From an uncultured Lachnospiraceae bacterium (GTDB lineage: Bacteria > Bacillota > Clostridia > Lachnospirales > Lachnospiraceae), in assembly GCA_900549995.1 (NCBI GenBank), contig URQQ01000007.1, positions 37,766-101,765 of the forward strand: DNA of 64,000 nucleotides. The letters run 5' to 3'. Both the position numbers and the translations under genes were made by a program. Below, piece by piece: positions 7,980 through 16,270 of this stretch (position 1 is its first letter; each line of letters opens with the position of its first letter). The notes below the pieces were generated by a model. That model was given only the letters and a program-made list of their open reading frames with translations, made no database searches and was not told the DNA's origin.

Positions 7980-10277
7980 ATGAGGGCGGATCTGATGAAC
8001 CATATGATTAAAAAAACTTCCTGGATTACAGCAGTATGCTGTGCGGCCCTGGCATTTGTGATGATGGTATCACTTTGGGATTTTTCGAGCAGGACGAGTG
8101 ATAAACTGAAAAGGCAGGCAGAGATTCATCTGAAAGAAATCGCCGAGCAGGAGATCAAAACGGTACAGGTAAAGATGGGTGCTTTTCTGGAAAAGATTCA
8201 GGTGGCGGCCTCCATGGCAGGAACTCTGGAGGAAACTTCTGATCATGATTTTCAGGCAATTCTGAATTCTCTGGTTGAGAATGGAAAATTTGACAGGGCG
8301 GCAGTGATCATGGCGGATGGCCGTACCTACAATTCAGGAGATCGTAAGATTGAGCCGTTAAAGCTCAGATATACAGATAAGGCACTCAACGGTGAGACTG
8401 GAATCTCGGACATTTTCCAATCGGAGATTACAGGGGAAGAAGTCCTGTCGGTATACTGTCCGATCTGGAATGGCGGCAAGGTGGCGGGAGGAATCTTTGG
8501 GACGCTTGTTGTGGAGAATCTTGTGGATATGATCTCCTTCTCGGGATTTGACGGAGAAGCATATTCCTATATCATTCAGCCGGATGGAAAAATTATTATG
8601 CAGACGAGCCATGAAAACAGCCTGTTCTGGGATGAAAATTTCTATAGCTTTCTGGATCATAAGACAGATGAAGCATCGATTGCCGGGGATAAGATGCAGG
8701 CAAGGCTTGAAAACGGGGAGACTGGATTTCTCTCGTATCAGGCAGGAGAAGAGCAGAGAGCTGCATACTTTTGCCCGACGGGTATGAAAGACTGGTATGT
8801 GGTTGCGGTTGTTCCAACCTGGGTTCTGACAGAATATGTGGATTCTATCAATCAGTATGCAATGCATTTGACGGTGAAAATGCTGGCAGCATTTTTGTTC
8901 GTTCTGATCATTGTACTGTATTGGGACCGGAAAGTACGTGTACAGATACAGCAGGCATGGGTACATGCAGAGTCCAGCCGGAAAAAATACGAACTCGCGA
9001 TGAAACACACCGGATGCCAGATGTTTGAATATGATGGCACCAGGGACCGGCTTTACAATATATCGATGGAACTTCAGAAAAAGTATGGCCTTCCGGAAAC
9101 CATCGAAGATGTAAGGAAGACGGTGCTGGAAAAGCAATACCTGGATGCAGAAAATATGACAAGGATCCGGCAGCAGATTGAGGAAATGACAGGGTGCGAT
9201 GTGCAGACTTCACTGGAAATGCAGGACGGTAACGGACGCTGGTATAGGATCGTATTCAGTTCAATCTATCCATATGACAGGCAGCAGGTGATCGGCACAG
9301 TCGAGGATATCACCCATATCAAGGAGATGGAACTTCAATACGCGCAGGAAGAGCAGTACTGTAATGCAATGCTGAGTGAATCAATGTCGGGATTTTCGGT
9401 GGATCTCATAACAGGCAAGGTGCTGTCCTCCTTCCTGTCGGGAAGAACGAGAGAGAATCTGGAGCAGTTTCCGTCCTATGATGATGAGATCGTAGAGAGA
9501 ATGTCTATGAGGGTACATCCCGATTACAGGGAAAAGATACAGAATCTTTTTACGAAACAGAATCTTCTTATGCTCCATAAGAAAGGGGCACGCGAAGTAA
9601 AAGAGTATTTTATGCTCAAAGTCGAGGAGGACGGAGAGTATCAGTGGGCGGCGACAACGATTCATTTTCTGAACGATCCGATCAGCGGGCATCCGGTTGC
9701 GTTTTCTTATGTTGTGAATGTCAATGAAGAACGTGAGAGAGAGATGGAACTTGAATACCAGTCGGAACGGGATGGGCTGACCGGATTATACAACCGCATG
9801 ACCATTGCCAGACTCTCGGAACAGGCACTTCTGGAAAGAAAAGAGGCAGAGAAGGAGAGTTTTTACGCGCTGCTGATGATGGATCTTGATGGATTCAAAG
9901 AAATCAATGATACTTACGGACACCAGATGGGAGATCGGGTTCTCTGTCAGGTGGCAGACGAAATGAAAGTATGGTTTGAAGAACCGCATCTCTGTGCAAG
10001 ACTTGGAGGAGACGAATTTGTTGTATTTTTAAAAGAAATGGAATCGAAGGAGGCCGTTGTCCGGACGGCAAGACATTTCTGCAGGGATGTCGGCAATCTT
10101 CTGGGAGGAGAGAAGGATACAAAGTTTACATTAAGTATTGGAATTGCGGTGGCAGAGCGGAAAGATACCTTTGAGACGCTGTATAAAAAGGCAGACCTGG
10201 CGCTTTACAGAGCCAAGGGGGAAGGGAAGAACAGAGCGGCCTTGTTCGAAGAACATATGGAATGGGAAATAGAATAA
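7980..10277 (+). CDS. Membrane diguanylate cyclase (dCache-PAS-GGDEF)
   Basis: A 765-residue sensor enzyme that would make cyclic di-GMP. Order: N-terminal membrane helix (~17-35), extracytoplasmic sensor of the dCache type (~40-290), second helix (~300-318), a PAS-like region (~340-450), a second PAS-like region (~455-590) and the GGDEF domain (~600-755). RDGLTGLYNR opens the cyclase domain and RLGGDEFVVF holds an intact active site near residue 676. The RxxD product-inhibition site normally five residues before GGDEF is absent (EEPH is there), so feedback inhibition is probably missing. No EAL or HD-GYP domain is attached. Start ATG 7980 is only 2 nt from AAGAAGG; ATG 7995 is an alternative. 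It may influence the type IV pilus locus 7 kb downstream (inference). Confidence 0.92.
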   Translation: MRADLMNHMIKKTSWITAVCCAALAFVMMVSLWDFSSRTSDKLKRQAEIHLKEIAEQEIKTVQVKMGAFLEKIQVAASMAGTLEETSDHDFQAILNSLVENGKFDRAAVIMADGRTYNSGDRKIEPLKLRYTDKALNGETGISDIFQSEITGEEVLSVYCPIWNGGKVAGGIFGTLVVENLVDMISFSGFDGEAYSYIIQPDGKIIMQTSHENSLFWDENFYSFLDHKTDEASIAGDKMQARLENGETGFLSYQAGEEQRAAYFCPTGMKDWYVVAVVPTWVLTEYVDSINQYAMHLTVKMLAAFLFVLIIVLYWDRKVRVQIQQAWVHAESSRKKYELAMKHTGCQMFEYDGTRDRLYNISMELQKKYGLPETIEDVRKTVLEKQYLDAENMTRIRQQIEEMTGCDVQTSLEMQDGNGRWYRIVFSSIYPYDRQQVIGTVEDITHIKEMELQYAQEEQYCNAMLSESMSGFSVDLITGKVLSSFLSGRTRENLEQFPSYDDEIVERMSMRVHPDYREKIQNLFTKQNLLMLHKKGAREVKEYFMLKVEEDGEYQWAATTIHFLNDPISGHPVAFSYVVNVNEEREREMELEYQSERDGLTGLYNRMTIARLSEQALLERKEAEKESFYALLMMDLDGFKEINDTYGHQMGDRVLCQVADEMKVWFEEPHLCARLGGDEFVVFLKEMESKEAVVRTARHFCRDVGNLLGGEKDTKFTLSIGIAVAERKDTFETLYKKADLALYRAKGEGKNRAALFEEHMEWEIE

Positions 10278-10321
10278 AAAAGAAATGGAAACCTGTGTGA
10301 TGGCGGGTTTCCATTTCTTTT
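10278..10321. terminator. Bidirectional terminator
   Basis: A perfect 16-bp stem (10278-10293 with 10306-10321) with A-rich left and T-rich right flanks. It lies between the convergent diguanylate cyclase and feoB genes and can serve both. Confidence 0.85.
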
Positions 10322-10331
10322 ACCATGCAGA

Positions 10332-12374
10332 TCAGAATAAAAGTCCGATACGGTAGACGATAAAGCTCATGATCCAGGCAACTGCCAGCTGAAAGCAGAC
10401 AAAAGCCAGGGTGATTTTCTTACTTTGTACTTCCCGGTTAATGGTAGCGATTGTCGCGGTACAGGGAACATACAGAAGGCAGAAGACCATCAAAGCATAA
10501 GCATTGGCAGCGCCGAATCCCAGACCGCCGAGTGTGGCAAGCATTGTGCTCATTCCGTGGGAAGTCGTGATATTCTGGATGCCAAACAAGACACTGCAGC
10601 TTGACACGACCACTTCCTTGGCGGCAATTCCTGCGATCAGCGCAACAACGATCTGCCAGTAGCCAAGTCCGACCGGGGTAAATACAGGTACGACTGCCTT
10701 GCCGATCATGGAACCAAAGCTCTGGGAAATGTCAGTGACATAACCGTGAGGGCCGAAGTTTAAGATGACCCACATGATGACAGAAGCAACGAAGATGACA
10801 CTTCCGGCCTTTATAAGGTAATCCTTTACTTTTTCCCAGACATAAATCGCGATAGTGCGGGCGTTCGGTGATTTATATTCCGGCAGCTCAATCAGCAGGG
10901 CATGTTCTGCTTTGCTGCCGTCGATTTTCGATAAAACGAAGGCAGTGGTGATTGCCACCAGGATTCCGAGAAGGTACATCGAATAACTGACAAGCATTGC
11001 CTTCTTCCCGAAAAACATCTGAGAGAACAGTACATAGATCGGAAGTCTTGCACTGCAGGACATAAACGGGGTGATCAATATCGTCTTCAGACGGTCTTTT
11101 TTATGTTCCAGCGCCCGGGAAGCCATGACAGCCGGCACCGAACAGCCAAATCCCAGGATCAGCGGAAGAAACGCTCTTCCCGACAGGCCGATCCGGCTCA
11201 TAATATCATCCATGACGAAAGCGACACGTGCCATGTATCCGCTGTCTTCCAGAAAGGCAAGCGCAAGGAACAGGATAAAGATATTCGGGAGGAAGGTCAG
11301 GATTCCTCCGACTCCGGAGATGATACCGTCCACAATGAGCGAAATCACCATATCGCTCGTGTGAATGGCAGTAAGCCCGGAGGTGACAAGGCCGGAAAAT
11401 GCTTCCAGCGCGATCTCAAAATACCCTTTCATCCAGTCTCCGATTGTAAAAGTCAGGAAGAAAACGAGAGCCATAATTGCGAGGAAAATCGGAAGGCCGA
11501 GATACTTGCTTGTGAGAAAACCGTCGATACGTTCTGTAAATTCTTCCTTCCGGCTTTTGTTCACAAGAACCTCTGCCATAATTTCCTCTATGAAATTATA
11601 TTTTTGATTGATAATATCTTTCTCGTAACTGCGGTCAAGAACAGCTCCAAGAGACAGCGGGTAGGTATCCATCACCTGCTTATCTTTCTCCAGAAATTTG
11701 ATCGCATGCCAGCGCTTGTTGTGAAGTCCCGGATAATGCTCTTCCAGCGCATTTGTGATAATGTCTATTTTGTCCTCGATATAGTCTTCGTAAACCATCG
11801 CATATTCATCATGATGATTATGAGGATGTCCGGTTTTCGAGGGATGATGGTGGATGAAAGGCCCCTGTTTCGCATAATCCTTATGATGGGAAACAGCATG
11901 CATCAGGATGGAAAGACCGGTTTTCTTCCGCGCGGATACAGGAATTGCCGGGATACCAAGCATTTCCGGCAGACGGTGGAGGTCAATTTCCATTCCACGT
12001 TCTTCCACAATATCCATCATGTTGAGGGCAAGTACAACTGGTTTGCCAAGTTCGATCAGCTGAAGCGTAAGATAGAGATTACGCTCCAGCGAGGACGCGT
12101 CAGCGACATCGACGATGACATCCACTTCATTGCTCATTATACATTCCCGGGAAACTGTCTCTTCCATAGTATAGGAAGTAAGGCTGTAAATTCCAGGAAG
12201 ATCAATCAGATTATAATCCTGTCCCTCGACTGTCGCATGTCCTTCCTTTTTCTCCACCGTGACACCCGGCCAGTTGGCGACCTTCAGGTTCGCACCGGTA
12301 AATGCATTGAAAAGTGTGGTCTTCCCGCAGTTCGGATTCCCGATGAATCCAACATTGATTGTTCTGCTCATCAT
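10332..12374 (-). CDS. feoB: Ferrous iron transporter B
   Basis: A 680-residue protein with the FeoB layout. The N-terminal GTPase has G1 GNPNCGKTT (residues 12-20), G3 DLPG (58-61) and G4 NMMD (118-121). A GDI-like helical segment follows (to ~275), then a polytopic membrane domain with Gate and core motifs (GFGCSVPAVMASR and CSARLPIYV). It imports Fe2+ across the cytoplasmic membrane, driven or gated by GTP. Unusual is a His-rich insert at residues 163-188 (HHK...HHHPSKTGHPHNHHDE, nine His) between the GTPase and the helical part. The start codon overlaps the feoA stop by 4 nt, so the two are translationally coupled. Confidence 0.97.
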   Translation of the reverse strand: MMSRTINVGFIGNPNCGKTTLFNAFTGANLKVANWPGVTVEKKEGHATVEGQDYNLIDLPGIYSLTSYTMEETVSRECIMSNEVDVIVDVADASSLERNLYLTLQLIELGKPVVLALNMMDIVEERGMEIDLHRLPEMLGIPAIPVSARKKTGLSILMHAVSHHKDYAKQGPFIHHHPSKTGHPHNHHDEYAMVYEDYIEDKIDIITNALEEHYPGLHNKRWHAIKFLEKDKQVMDTYPLSLGAVLDRSYEKDIINQKYNFIEEIMAEVLVNKSRKEEFTERIDGFLTSKYLGLPIFLAIMALVFFLTFTIGDWMKGYFEIALEAFSGLVTSGLTAIHTSDMVISLIVDGIISGVGGILTFLPNIFILFLALAFLEDSGYMARVAFVMDDIMSRIGLSGRAFLPLILGFGCSVPAVMASRALEHKKDRLKTILITPFMSCSARLPIYVLFSQMFFGKKAMLVSYSMYLLGILVAITTAFVLSKIDGSKAEHALLIELPEYKSPNARTIAIYVWEKVKDYLIKAGSVIFVASVIMWVILNFGPHGYVTDISQSFGSMIGKAVVPVFTPVGLGYWQIVVALIAGIAAKEVVVSSCSVLFGIQNITTSHGMSTMLATLGGLGFGAANAYALMVFCLLYVPCTATIATINREVQSKKITLAFVCFQLAVAWIMSFIVYRIGLLF

Positions 12375-12595
12375 GCCACCTCCTCGACAAGAATGTGGTC
12401 GGCAATTCTTCTGCCAAGCGCAAATCTTGTGCCCCGGAACCGGGCGGTCAGCGATCCTTTTTTATCATTGTTCAAAATTGTGATATAAGTGCCCTCCGTC
12501 AGGCCAAGGGCTTCCAGGCGGCGCTCCAGCGCCAGTTCTATGTCAATGGAAAGCACTTTATATGTATGATGGTTTGTTCCTTCTTTCAGGCTCAT
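12371..12595 (-). CDS. feoA: Ferrous iron transport protein A
   Basis: A 74-residue single-domain FeoA protein, an SH3-like fold thought to interact with FeoB. The pattern ERRLEALGLTEGTYITILNN and GRRIADHILVEEV is typical. The gene begins after a GGAGCTGC-type ribosome site and overlaps feoB by 4 nt. A promoter and Fur-like operator lie just upstream. Only one feoA is present here, whereas some Clostridia carry two in tandem. Confidence 0.93.
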   Translation of the reverse strand: MSLKEGTNHHTYKVLSIDIELALERRLEALGLTEGTYITILNNDKKGSLTARFRGTRFALGRRIADHILVEEVA

Positions 12596-12620
12596 CTCAA
12601 GCAGCTCCTTTAAATGTTAT

Positions 12621-12635
12621 TGATAATTATTATCT
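12621..12635. promoter_or_regulatory. Fur-like operator of feoAB
   Basis: TGATAATTATTATCT is a 7-1-7 inverted repeat that matches the TGATAAT-N-ATTATCA Fur core at all but the last position. It covers the predicted start site of feoAB transcription, where a repressor bound with Fe2+ would block initiation. The Fur identity is inferred from the sequence only. Confidence 0.7.
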
Positions 12636-12641
12636 AAATCA

Positions 12642-12670
12642 ATTATATAGAATCATACTGGAAATAGCAA
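12642..12670 (-). promoter_or_regulatory. feoAB promoter
   Basis: On the minus strand: TTGCTA (12670-12665), 17-bp spacer, perfect TATAAT (12647-12642). The predicted start site falls about 12635, at the edge of the Fur-like box. Confidence 0.7.
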
Positions 12671-12681
12671 GGAATAAAGTG

Positions 12682-12710
12682 TTTACATCAAATAAGATTG
12701 TGTTTATAAT
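12682..12710 (+). promoter_or_regulatory. Promoter of the CmpB-like gene
   Basis: TTTACA (12682-12687), 17-bp spacer, perfect TATAAT (12705-12710), facing away from the feoAB promoter. Confidence 0.65.
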
Positions 12711-12752
12711 AAAAAAGATTGTTAATAACGAAAAGAGGGAGGAATATCGTAC

Positions 12753-13640
12753 ATGTCAATCTATGATTTTATGCTTTACTTTTTTGTATATGGATTTGCC
12801 GGATGGTGTACAGAAGTAGCTTATGCGGCAGTAAAATCGCATAGATTTGTAAACCGCGGCTTTCTAAACGGACCGATCTGCCCGATCTACGGCATTGGTG
12901 TAGGAGTGGTAGTACAGTTTTTAAGCCCGTTTAAATCCAGCCTGATCCTGCTTTATGTGGCTTCGGTTATTATTGTGACGGCGCTGGAATGGGTCACTGG
13001 GTTTATTCTCGAGAAAGTGTTTCATAATAAATGGTGGGATTATTCCGGCATGCCTCTGAATCTGAATGGATATGTCTGCCTTCTCTTCTCATTGATCTGG
13101 GGTGCTGCGTGTGTGGTAATTGTTGATTTTATCCACCCACTGATAGAAAAAGTACTTCATTTTCTGCCGCAGGTGGCAGGAATTGTAATTCTTTTAGTTC
13201 TGGGAGCGGCATTGTTTGCAGATCTCTACGTGACGGTTTCCGGCATACTGAAACTGAACAAACGCCTGGAATCTATGGAAACGATTGCCCAGGAACTTCA
13301 CAATATATCAGAACAGCTTGGAGAGAATATCTATAAAGGTATGACGGAGACAATGGAGATACAGGAAGAGGCAAAACAGAAGCTTGATCTGGCCGCACAG
13401 GAACAGAAGGCAAAACTGGAAGAATTCAAAGAACAGAGAGAAATCATCGAGAAGATTTCCGAAGAGACAAAAGAACGTGTACGAAGCCTGCACAACAGAT
13501 ATAAGGAACTGACATCTGTCAGCCAGTCGAAAGTACATAGACGTCTGATCAATGCATTCCCTGAGATGAAATCCATCCGCTACAGCGAGGCAATGAAGGA
13601 TCTGCAGGAAATTCTGACCAGAAGGATAAACAAAAAATAA
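12753..13640 (+). CDS. CmpB-type putative ABC transporter permease, with coiled coil
   Basis: A 295-residue protein. The first ~170 residues hold five or six membrane helices with the signature YGFAGWCTEV, NRGFLNGPICPIYG and HNKWWDYSG, which define the Pfam ABC_trans_CmpB family. No ATPase partner is nearby, so transport is doubtful despite the family name. Residues ~175-270 are highly charged and predicted coiled coil (many E, K, Q), probably cytoplasmic. ATG 12753 follows GAGGGAGG. The gene stands alone with its own promoter and a strong terminator, between feoAB (divergent) and a convergent zinc-ribbon gene. Confidence 0.8.
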   Translation: MSIYDFMLYFFVYGFAGWCTEVAYAAVKSHRFVNRGFLNGPICPIYGIGVGVVVQFLSPFKSSLILLYVASVIIVTALEWVTGFILEKVFHNKWWDYSGMPLNLNGYVCLLFSLIWGAACVVIVDFIHPLIEKVLHFLPQVAGIVILLVLGAALFADLYVTVSGILKLNKRLESMETIAQELHNISEQLGENIYKGMTETMEIQEEAKQKLDLAAQEQKAKLEEFKEQREIIEKISEETKERVRSLHNRYKELTSVSQSKVHRRLINAFPEMKSIRYSEAMKDLQEILTRRINKK

Positions 13641-13645
13641 TAAAC

Positions 13646-13695
13646 AAAAGCGGCGCCGCACTGAGAAATCATTCTCTGCGGTGCCGCTTTTCCTA
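13646..13695. terminator. Bidirectional terminator
   Basis: A GC-rich stem (AAAAGCGGCGCCGCA pairing with TGCGGTGCCGCTTTT) flanked by A and T runs. It lies between the convergent CmpB-like and zinc-ribbon genes. Confidence 0.8.
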
Positions 13696-13723
13696 TATCA
13701 CAGGAAGTTCCTGGTTCTTTCTG

Positions 13724-14200
13724 CTACATGAGAAACTCTGAAAATTCTTCGCTTGAGACCCCGTATTGGGATAAATCGGGAGATGGTTCCTCTGGAAGGG
13801 GTGCCTCATAAGACGATGTCTTGGAAGGCAGCAGATTCTTGATTCCTTCCAGAGAGGTAATATGGTGTCTGTTCAGGACAAATATGATAAAAATGATGAG
13901 TACAATGTTGATGATCCCAAGAATCAGAATCAGAGAATTCAAAACAGAGGCAGATTTCTTCTTCTTTCTGGATTTCTTTCGGTATTCAACAGCGGGAAGA
14001 TCTTCAGTGACCTCCCTCCTCTTTGCTTTTTTTGGAGGTCTCTGGGCTGGCACATGCGGTTCTACGTCATCGGCCAGCTTTCTTTTCACCCGGCAATTGT
14101 CACAGAACGCATATCGGCTGTAGATTGGATCACCATACTCATCTTCGCCGGTGACTACGTCTTTTTCACGCATTTGACTGCCGCATCTATTGCATTTCAT
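13724..14200 (-). CDS. Zinc-ribbon, single-pass membrane protein of unknown function
   Basis: 158 residues from the ATG at 14200, chosen because GAAGGAAAATGG precedes it; a further in-frame ATG at 14230 would add ten residues. The N-terminus has two Cys pairs (CNRC at 3-6 and CDNC near 32) forming a probable zinc ribbon. Next comes a long Lys/Arg- and Pro-rich cytoplasmic linker, one membrane helix (SLILILGIINIVLIIFIIFV, about residues 88-107) and a ~45-residue acidic outer tail. The layout suggests a regulatory or scaffolding membrane protein. I do not recognise a characterised homologue. Confidence 0.65.
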   Translation of the reverse strand: MKCNRCGSQMREKDVVTGEDEYGDPIYSRYAFCDNCRVKRKLADDVEPHVPAQRPPKKAKRREVTEDLPAVEYRKKSRKKKKSASVLNSLILILGIINIVLIIFIIFVLNRHHITSLEGIKNLLPSKTSSYEAPLPEEPSPDLSQYGVSSEEFSEFLM

Positions 14201-14304
14201 CCATTTTCCTTCTTTCTTTCGTACTTTCATAAACTCTCGGATGAGAGATACCTATACAACAAAATACCATTCTATCGCTTATCTGTCAAGAACGGGTATT
14301 TTGG

Positions 14305-14339
14305 AATCTTTAATAAATCTTAATAAAGCCATTAAGATT
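14305..14339 (+). promoter_or_regulatory. Direct and inverted repeats upstream of the VTT/glycolipid operon
   Basis: AATCTT occurs at 14305 and again at 14316, an 11-bp (one helical turn) phasing. The second copy is part of a perfect 9-bp inverted repeat (AATCTTAAT 14316-14324, ATTAAGATT 14331-14339) just before a TACAAT -10-like box at 14357-14362. A regulator binding site is plausible; the regulator is unknown. Confidence 0.4.
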
Positions 14340-14401
14340 ATTTAATTTGGCATTGGTACAATAAAATCATCAAAGAGAGAAAAACGGAGGAAGTGAAAAA
14401 T

Positions 14402-15001
14402 ATGGTCAATCAGAAAAATGCGAAAATAATTTTAAATATATTAACTGCCATCGCAGTCATTGGCATGACAGCATTTGTCATCTATGGATTTCAGGCAGGG
14501 TTGTTTCAGGATAAAAAAGCAATGGAAGCGTTCGTACAAAGAGGAGGGCTGTGGGGTCCTGTGTTGTTCGTACTGATCCAGATTGTACAGGTTGTAATAC
14601 CGATTATACCAGGCGGTATTTCCTGTGCGGCAGGCGTAATACTCTTTGGAGCGTGGCAGGGTTTCTTCTATAATTATATAGGAATTGTGATTGGATCACT
14701 GATTAACTTTTATCTGGCAAGGCGTTACGGACAATGTTTCGTTAAATTCTTCGTAAAAGAAGAAACTTACGATAAGTATACGAAATGGCTCGATAAAGGG
14801 AAAAAATTCGATAAATTTTTTGCACTGGCAATTTTCTTCCCGGTAGCACCGGATGATTTCCTTTGTATGGTGGCCGGACTTACGAAAATGTCGTGGAAGA
14901 AGTTCTCAACAATCATTTTACTTGGAAAACCGGCATCGATTGCGCTGTACAGCATGGCACTTGTGTATGCCGGATCATGGATTACAAGGTTTGTAGCATA
15001 A
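14402..15001 (+). CDS. TVP38/TMEM64 (VTT/DedA-type) membrane protein
   Basis: 199 residues from ATG 14402; GTG 14393 is possible but only 2 nt from the GGAGG site. It has about five to six hydrophobic segments with the VTT hallmarks: a reentrant motif near VVIPIIPGGISCAAGVILFG, GIVIGSLINFYLARRYG, and FFPVAPDDFLCMVAGLTKM. VTT proteins act as lipid scramblases or flippases in several systems. It precedes two glycolipid-type glycosyltransferases by 21 bp in one operon, so it may move lipid or glycolipid substrates across the membrane (inference). Confidence 0.85.
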   Translation: MVNQKNAKIILNILTAIAVIGMTAFVIYGFQAGLFQDKKAMEAFVQRGGLWGPVLFVLIQIVQVVIPIIPGGISCAAGVILFGAWQGFFYNYIGIVIGSLINFYLARRYGQCFVKFFVKEETYDKYTKWLDKGKKFDKFFALAIFFPVAPDDFLCMVAGLTKMSWKKFSTIILLGKPASIALYSMALVYAGSWITRFVA

Positions 15002-15022
15002 GATAAAGAGGAGGGAAAAAGG

Positions 15023-16270
15023 ATGAAGATATTAATAACAACAGACTTATTTAAACCGACAATCAATGGAGTAGTGACATCAGTCCTGAATCTGGAGAAA
15101 GAACTGAAGGCGGCAGGACACGAAGTAAGGATACTTACGATGTCCGACAAATGCTGTTCTTATAAAGAAGAGAACGTATACTATATCAGATCAGTATCAG
15201 GCGATATATTCTATCCGGATGTCAGAATTCCGGTCTCCAGAGGAGAGGCGTATGTTGAGGAACTGATGGAATGGTGCCCGGATATTGTGCACAGCCAGTG
15301 TGAATTCTTCAGTTTCGGATACGCAAGAAGGATTGCAAAAGCGACAGGAGCCAGGCTGATTCATACGTACCACACGCTCTATGAGCAGTATACAGAATAT
15401 GTACCTGTTGGAAAAACCATCAGCAGGGCAGCGCTTGGCTGCATGATGAGATTTAGACTGAAAGATGTAGACAGGATTGTGGCTCCAACTGAAAAGGTAG
15501 AACAGACACTCAGGGAATACGGCATCGGACTGGACATCGATGTCATTCCTTCCGGAATCTGCCTGGAGCGGTTCCGGGAAGAGGTATCAGGTGAAACTGT
15601 AAAAAGTCTGAAGGAACAATATCATATTCCGGAAGATGCAAAAGTACTGTTAAGCCTTGGAAGGCTTGGCACAGAAAAGAGAATTGATGAACTGATCCGG
15701 GCCATGAAGGAGATCTCTTTAAAAAGACAGGATCTGATGCTTGTGATCGTTGGAGACGGACCGGCAAGGACAGAACTGGAACAGCTGGTAAAAGAACTGG
15801 AAATCACGGAGTATGTAAGATTTACAGGAATGGCAAAACCGGAGGAAGTGGCAAAGTATTACCATCTTGGAGACGTCTTTGTATGTGCTTCGACAAGTGA
15901 GACTCAGGGTCTTACTTATATAGAAGCAGCAGCGAGCGGCCTGCCGCTTCTGTGCAGACAGGATCAGTGCCTGCAGGGAGTTCTTTATCATGATAAGAAT
16001 GGATATGCTTATGAGTCTGTCGAAGAACTGGTTCAATATGCACAGCAGATGGTCGACAATCCATTCTTTAGACAGCGGGCGAAAATTTATAACAAATCAG
16101 TGGCACAAAAGTATGATACAGAGACATTTGGAAAAAATATATCAGCATGTTATGAAAAAGCAGAAAAGGAAGGGGAAGAATATGAAAGTTTTATTGTATG
16201 CGAAGAATCGGAAGACCGTTTCAAAAAGTGGCGTAGGGCGGGCTATGGCTATGCAAGAAGAGTCTCTTAG
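15023..16270 (+). CDS. GT4 glycosyltransferase, diacylglycerol glucosyltransferase-like
   Basis: A 415-residue GT-B protein without membrane helices. The N-terminus MKILITTDLFKPTINGVVTS and the mid-region VHSQCEFFSFGYARRIAK and HTYHTLYEQYTEYVP are typical of the alpha-monoglucosyldiacylglycerol synthase (alMGS) subgroup. The C-terminal half has the nucleotide-sugar site (SLGRLGTEKRIDELI, then ETQGLTYIEAAASGLP with its E-x7-E pattern). It would add glucose to diacylglycerol at the inner membrane face to make glycolipid or a lipoteichoic acid anchor. The last ~30 residues are read in a different frame from the start of the next gene, an 89-bp overlap, which suggests a recent loss of the original stop. 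Confidence 0.85.
   Translation: MKILITTDLFKPTINGVVTSVLNLEKELKAAGHEVRILTMSDKCCSYKEENVYYIRSVSGDIFYPDVRIPVSRGEAYVEELMEWCPDIVHSQCEFFSFGYARRIAKATGARLIHTYHTLYEQYTEYVPVGKTISRAALGCMMRFRLKDVDRIVAPTEKVEQTLREYGIGLDIDVIPSGICLERFREEVSGETVKSLKEQYHIPEDAKVLLSLGRLGTEKRIDELIRAMKEISLKRQDLMLVIVGDGPARTELEQLVKELEITEYVRFTGMAKPEEVAKYYHLGDVFVCASTSETQGLTYIEAAASGLPLLCRQDQCLQGVLYHDKNGYAYESVEELVQYAQQMVDNPFFRQRAKIYNKSVAQKYDTETFGKNISACYEKAEKEGEEYESFIVCEESEDRFKKWRRAGYGYARRVS

Noticed and set aside
11103..12488. Long plus-strand ORF (461 codons) across feoB and feoA
   Set aside because: It lies antisense to the conserved feoAB genes, has no recognised domain or ribosome site, and is a shadow of their codon use.
15990..16181. 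Upstream extension of the CpoA-like frame
   Set aside because: It runs inside the preceding glycosyltransferase gene in another frame, and the start with an AAGGAAGG site at 16182 matches CpoA proteins.
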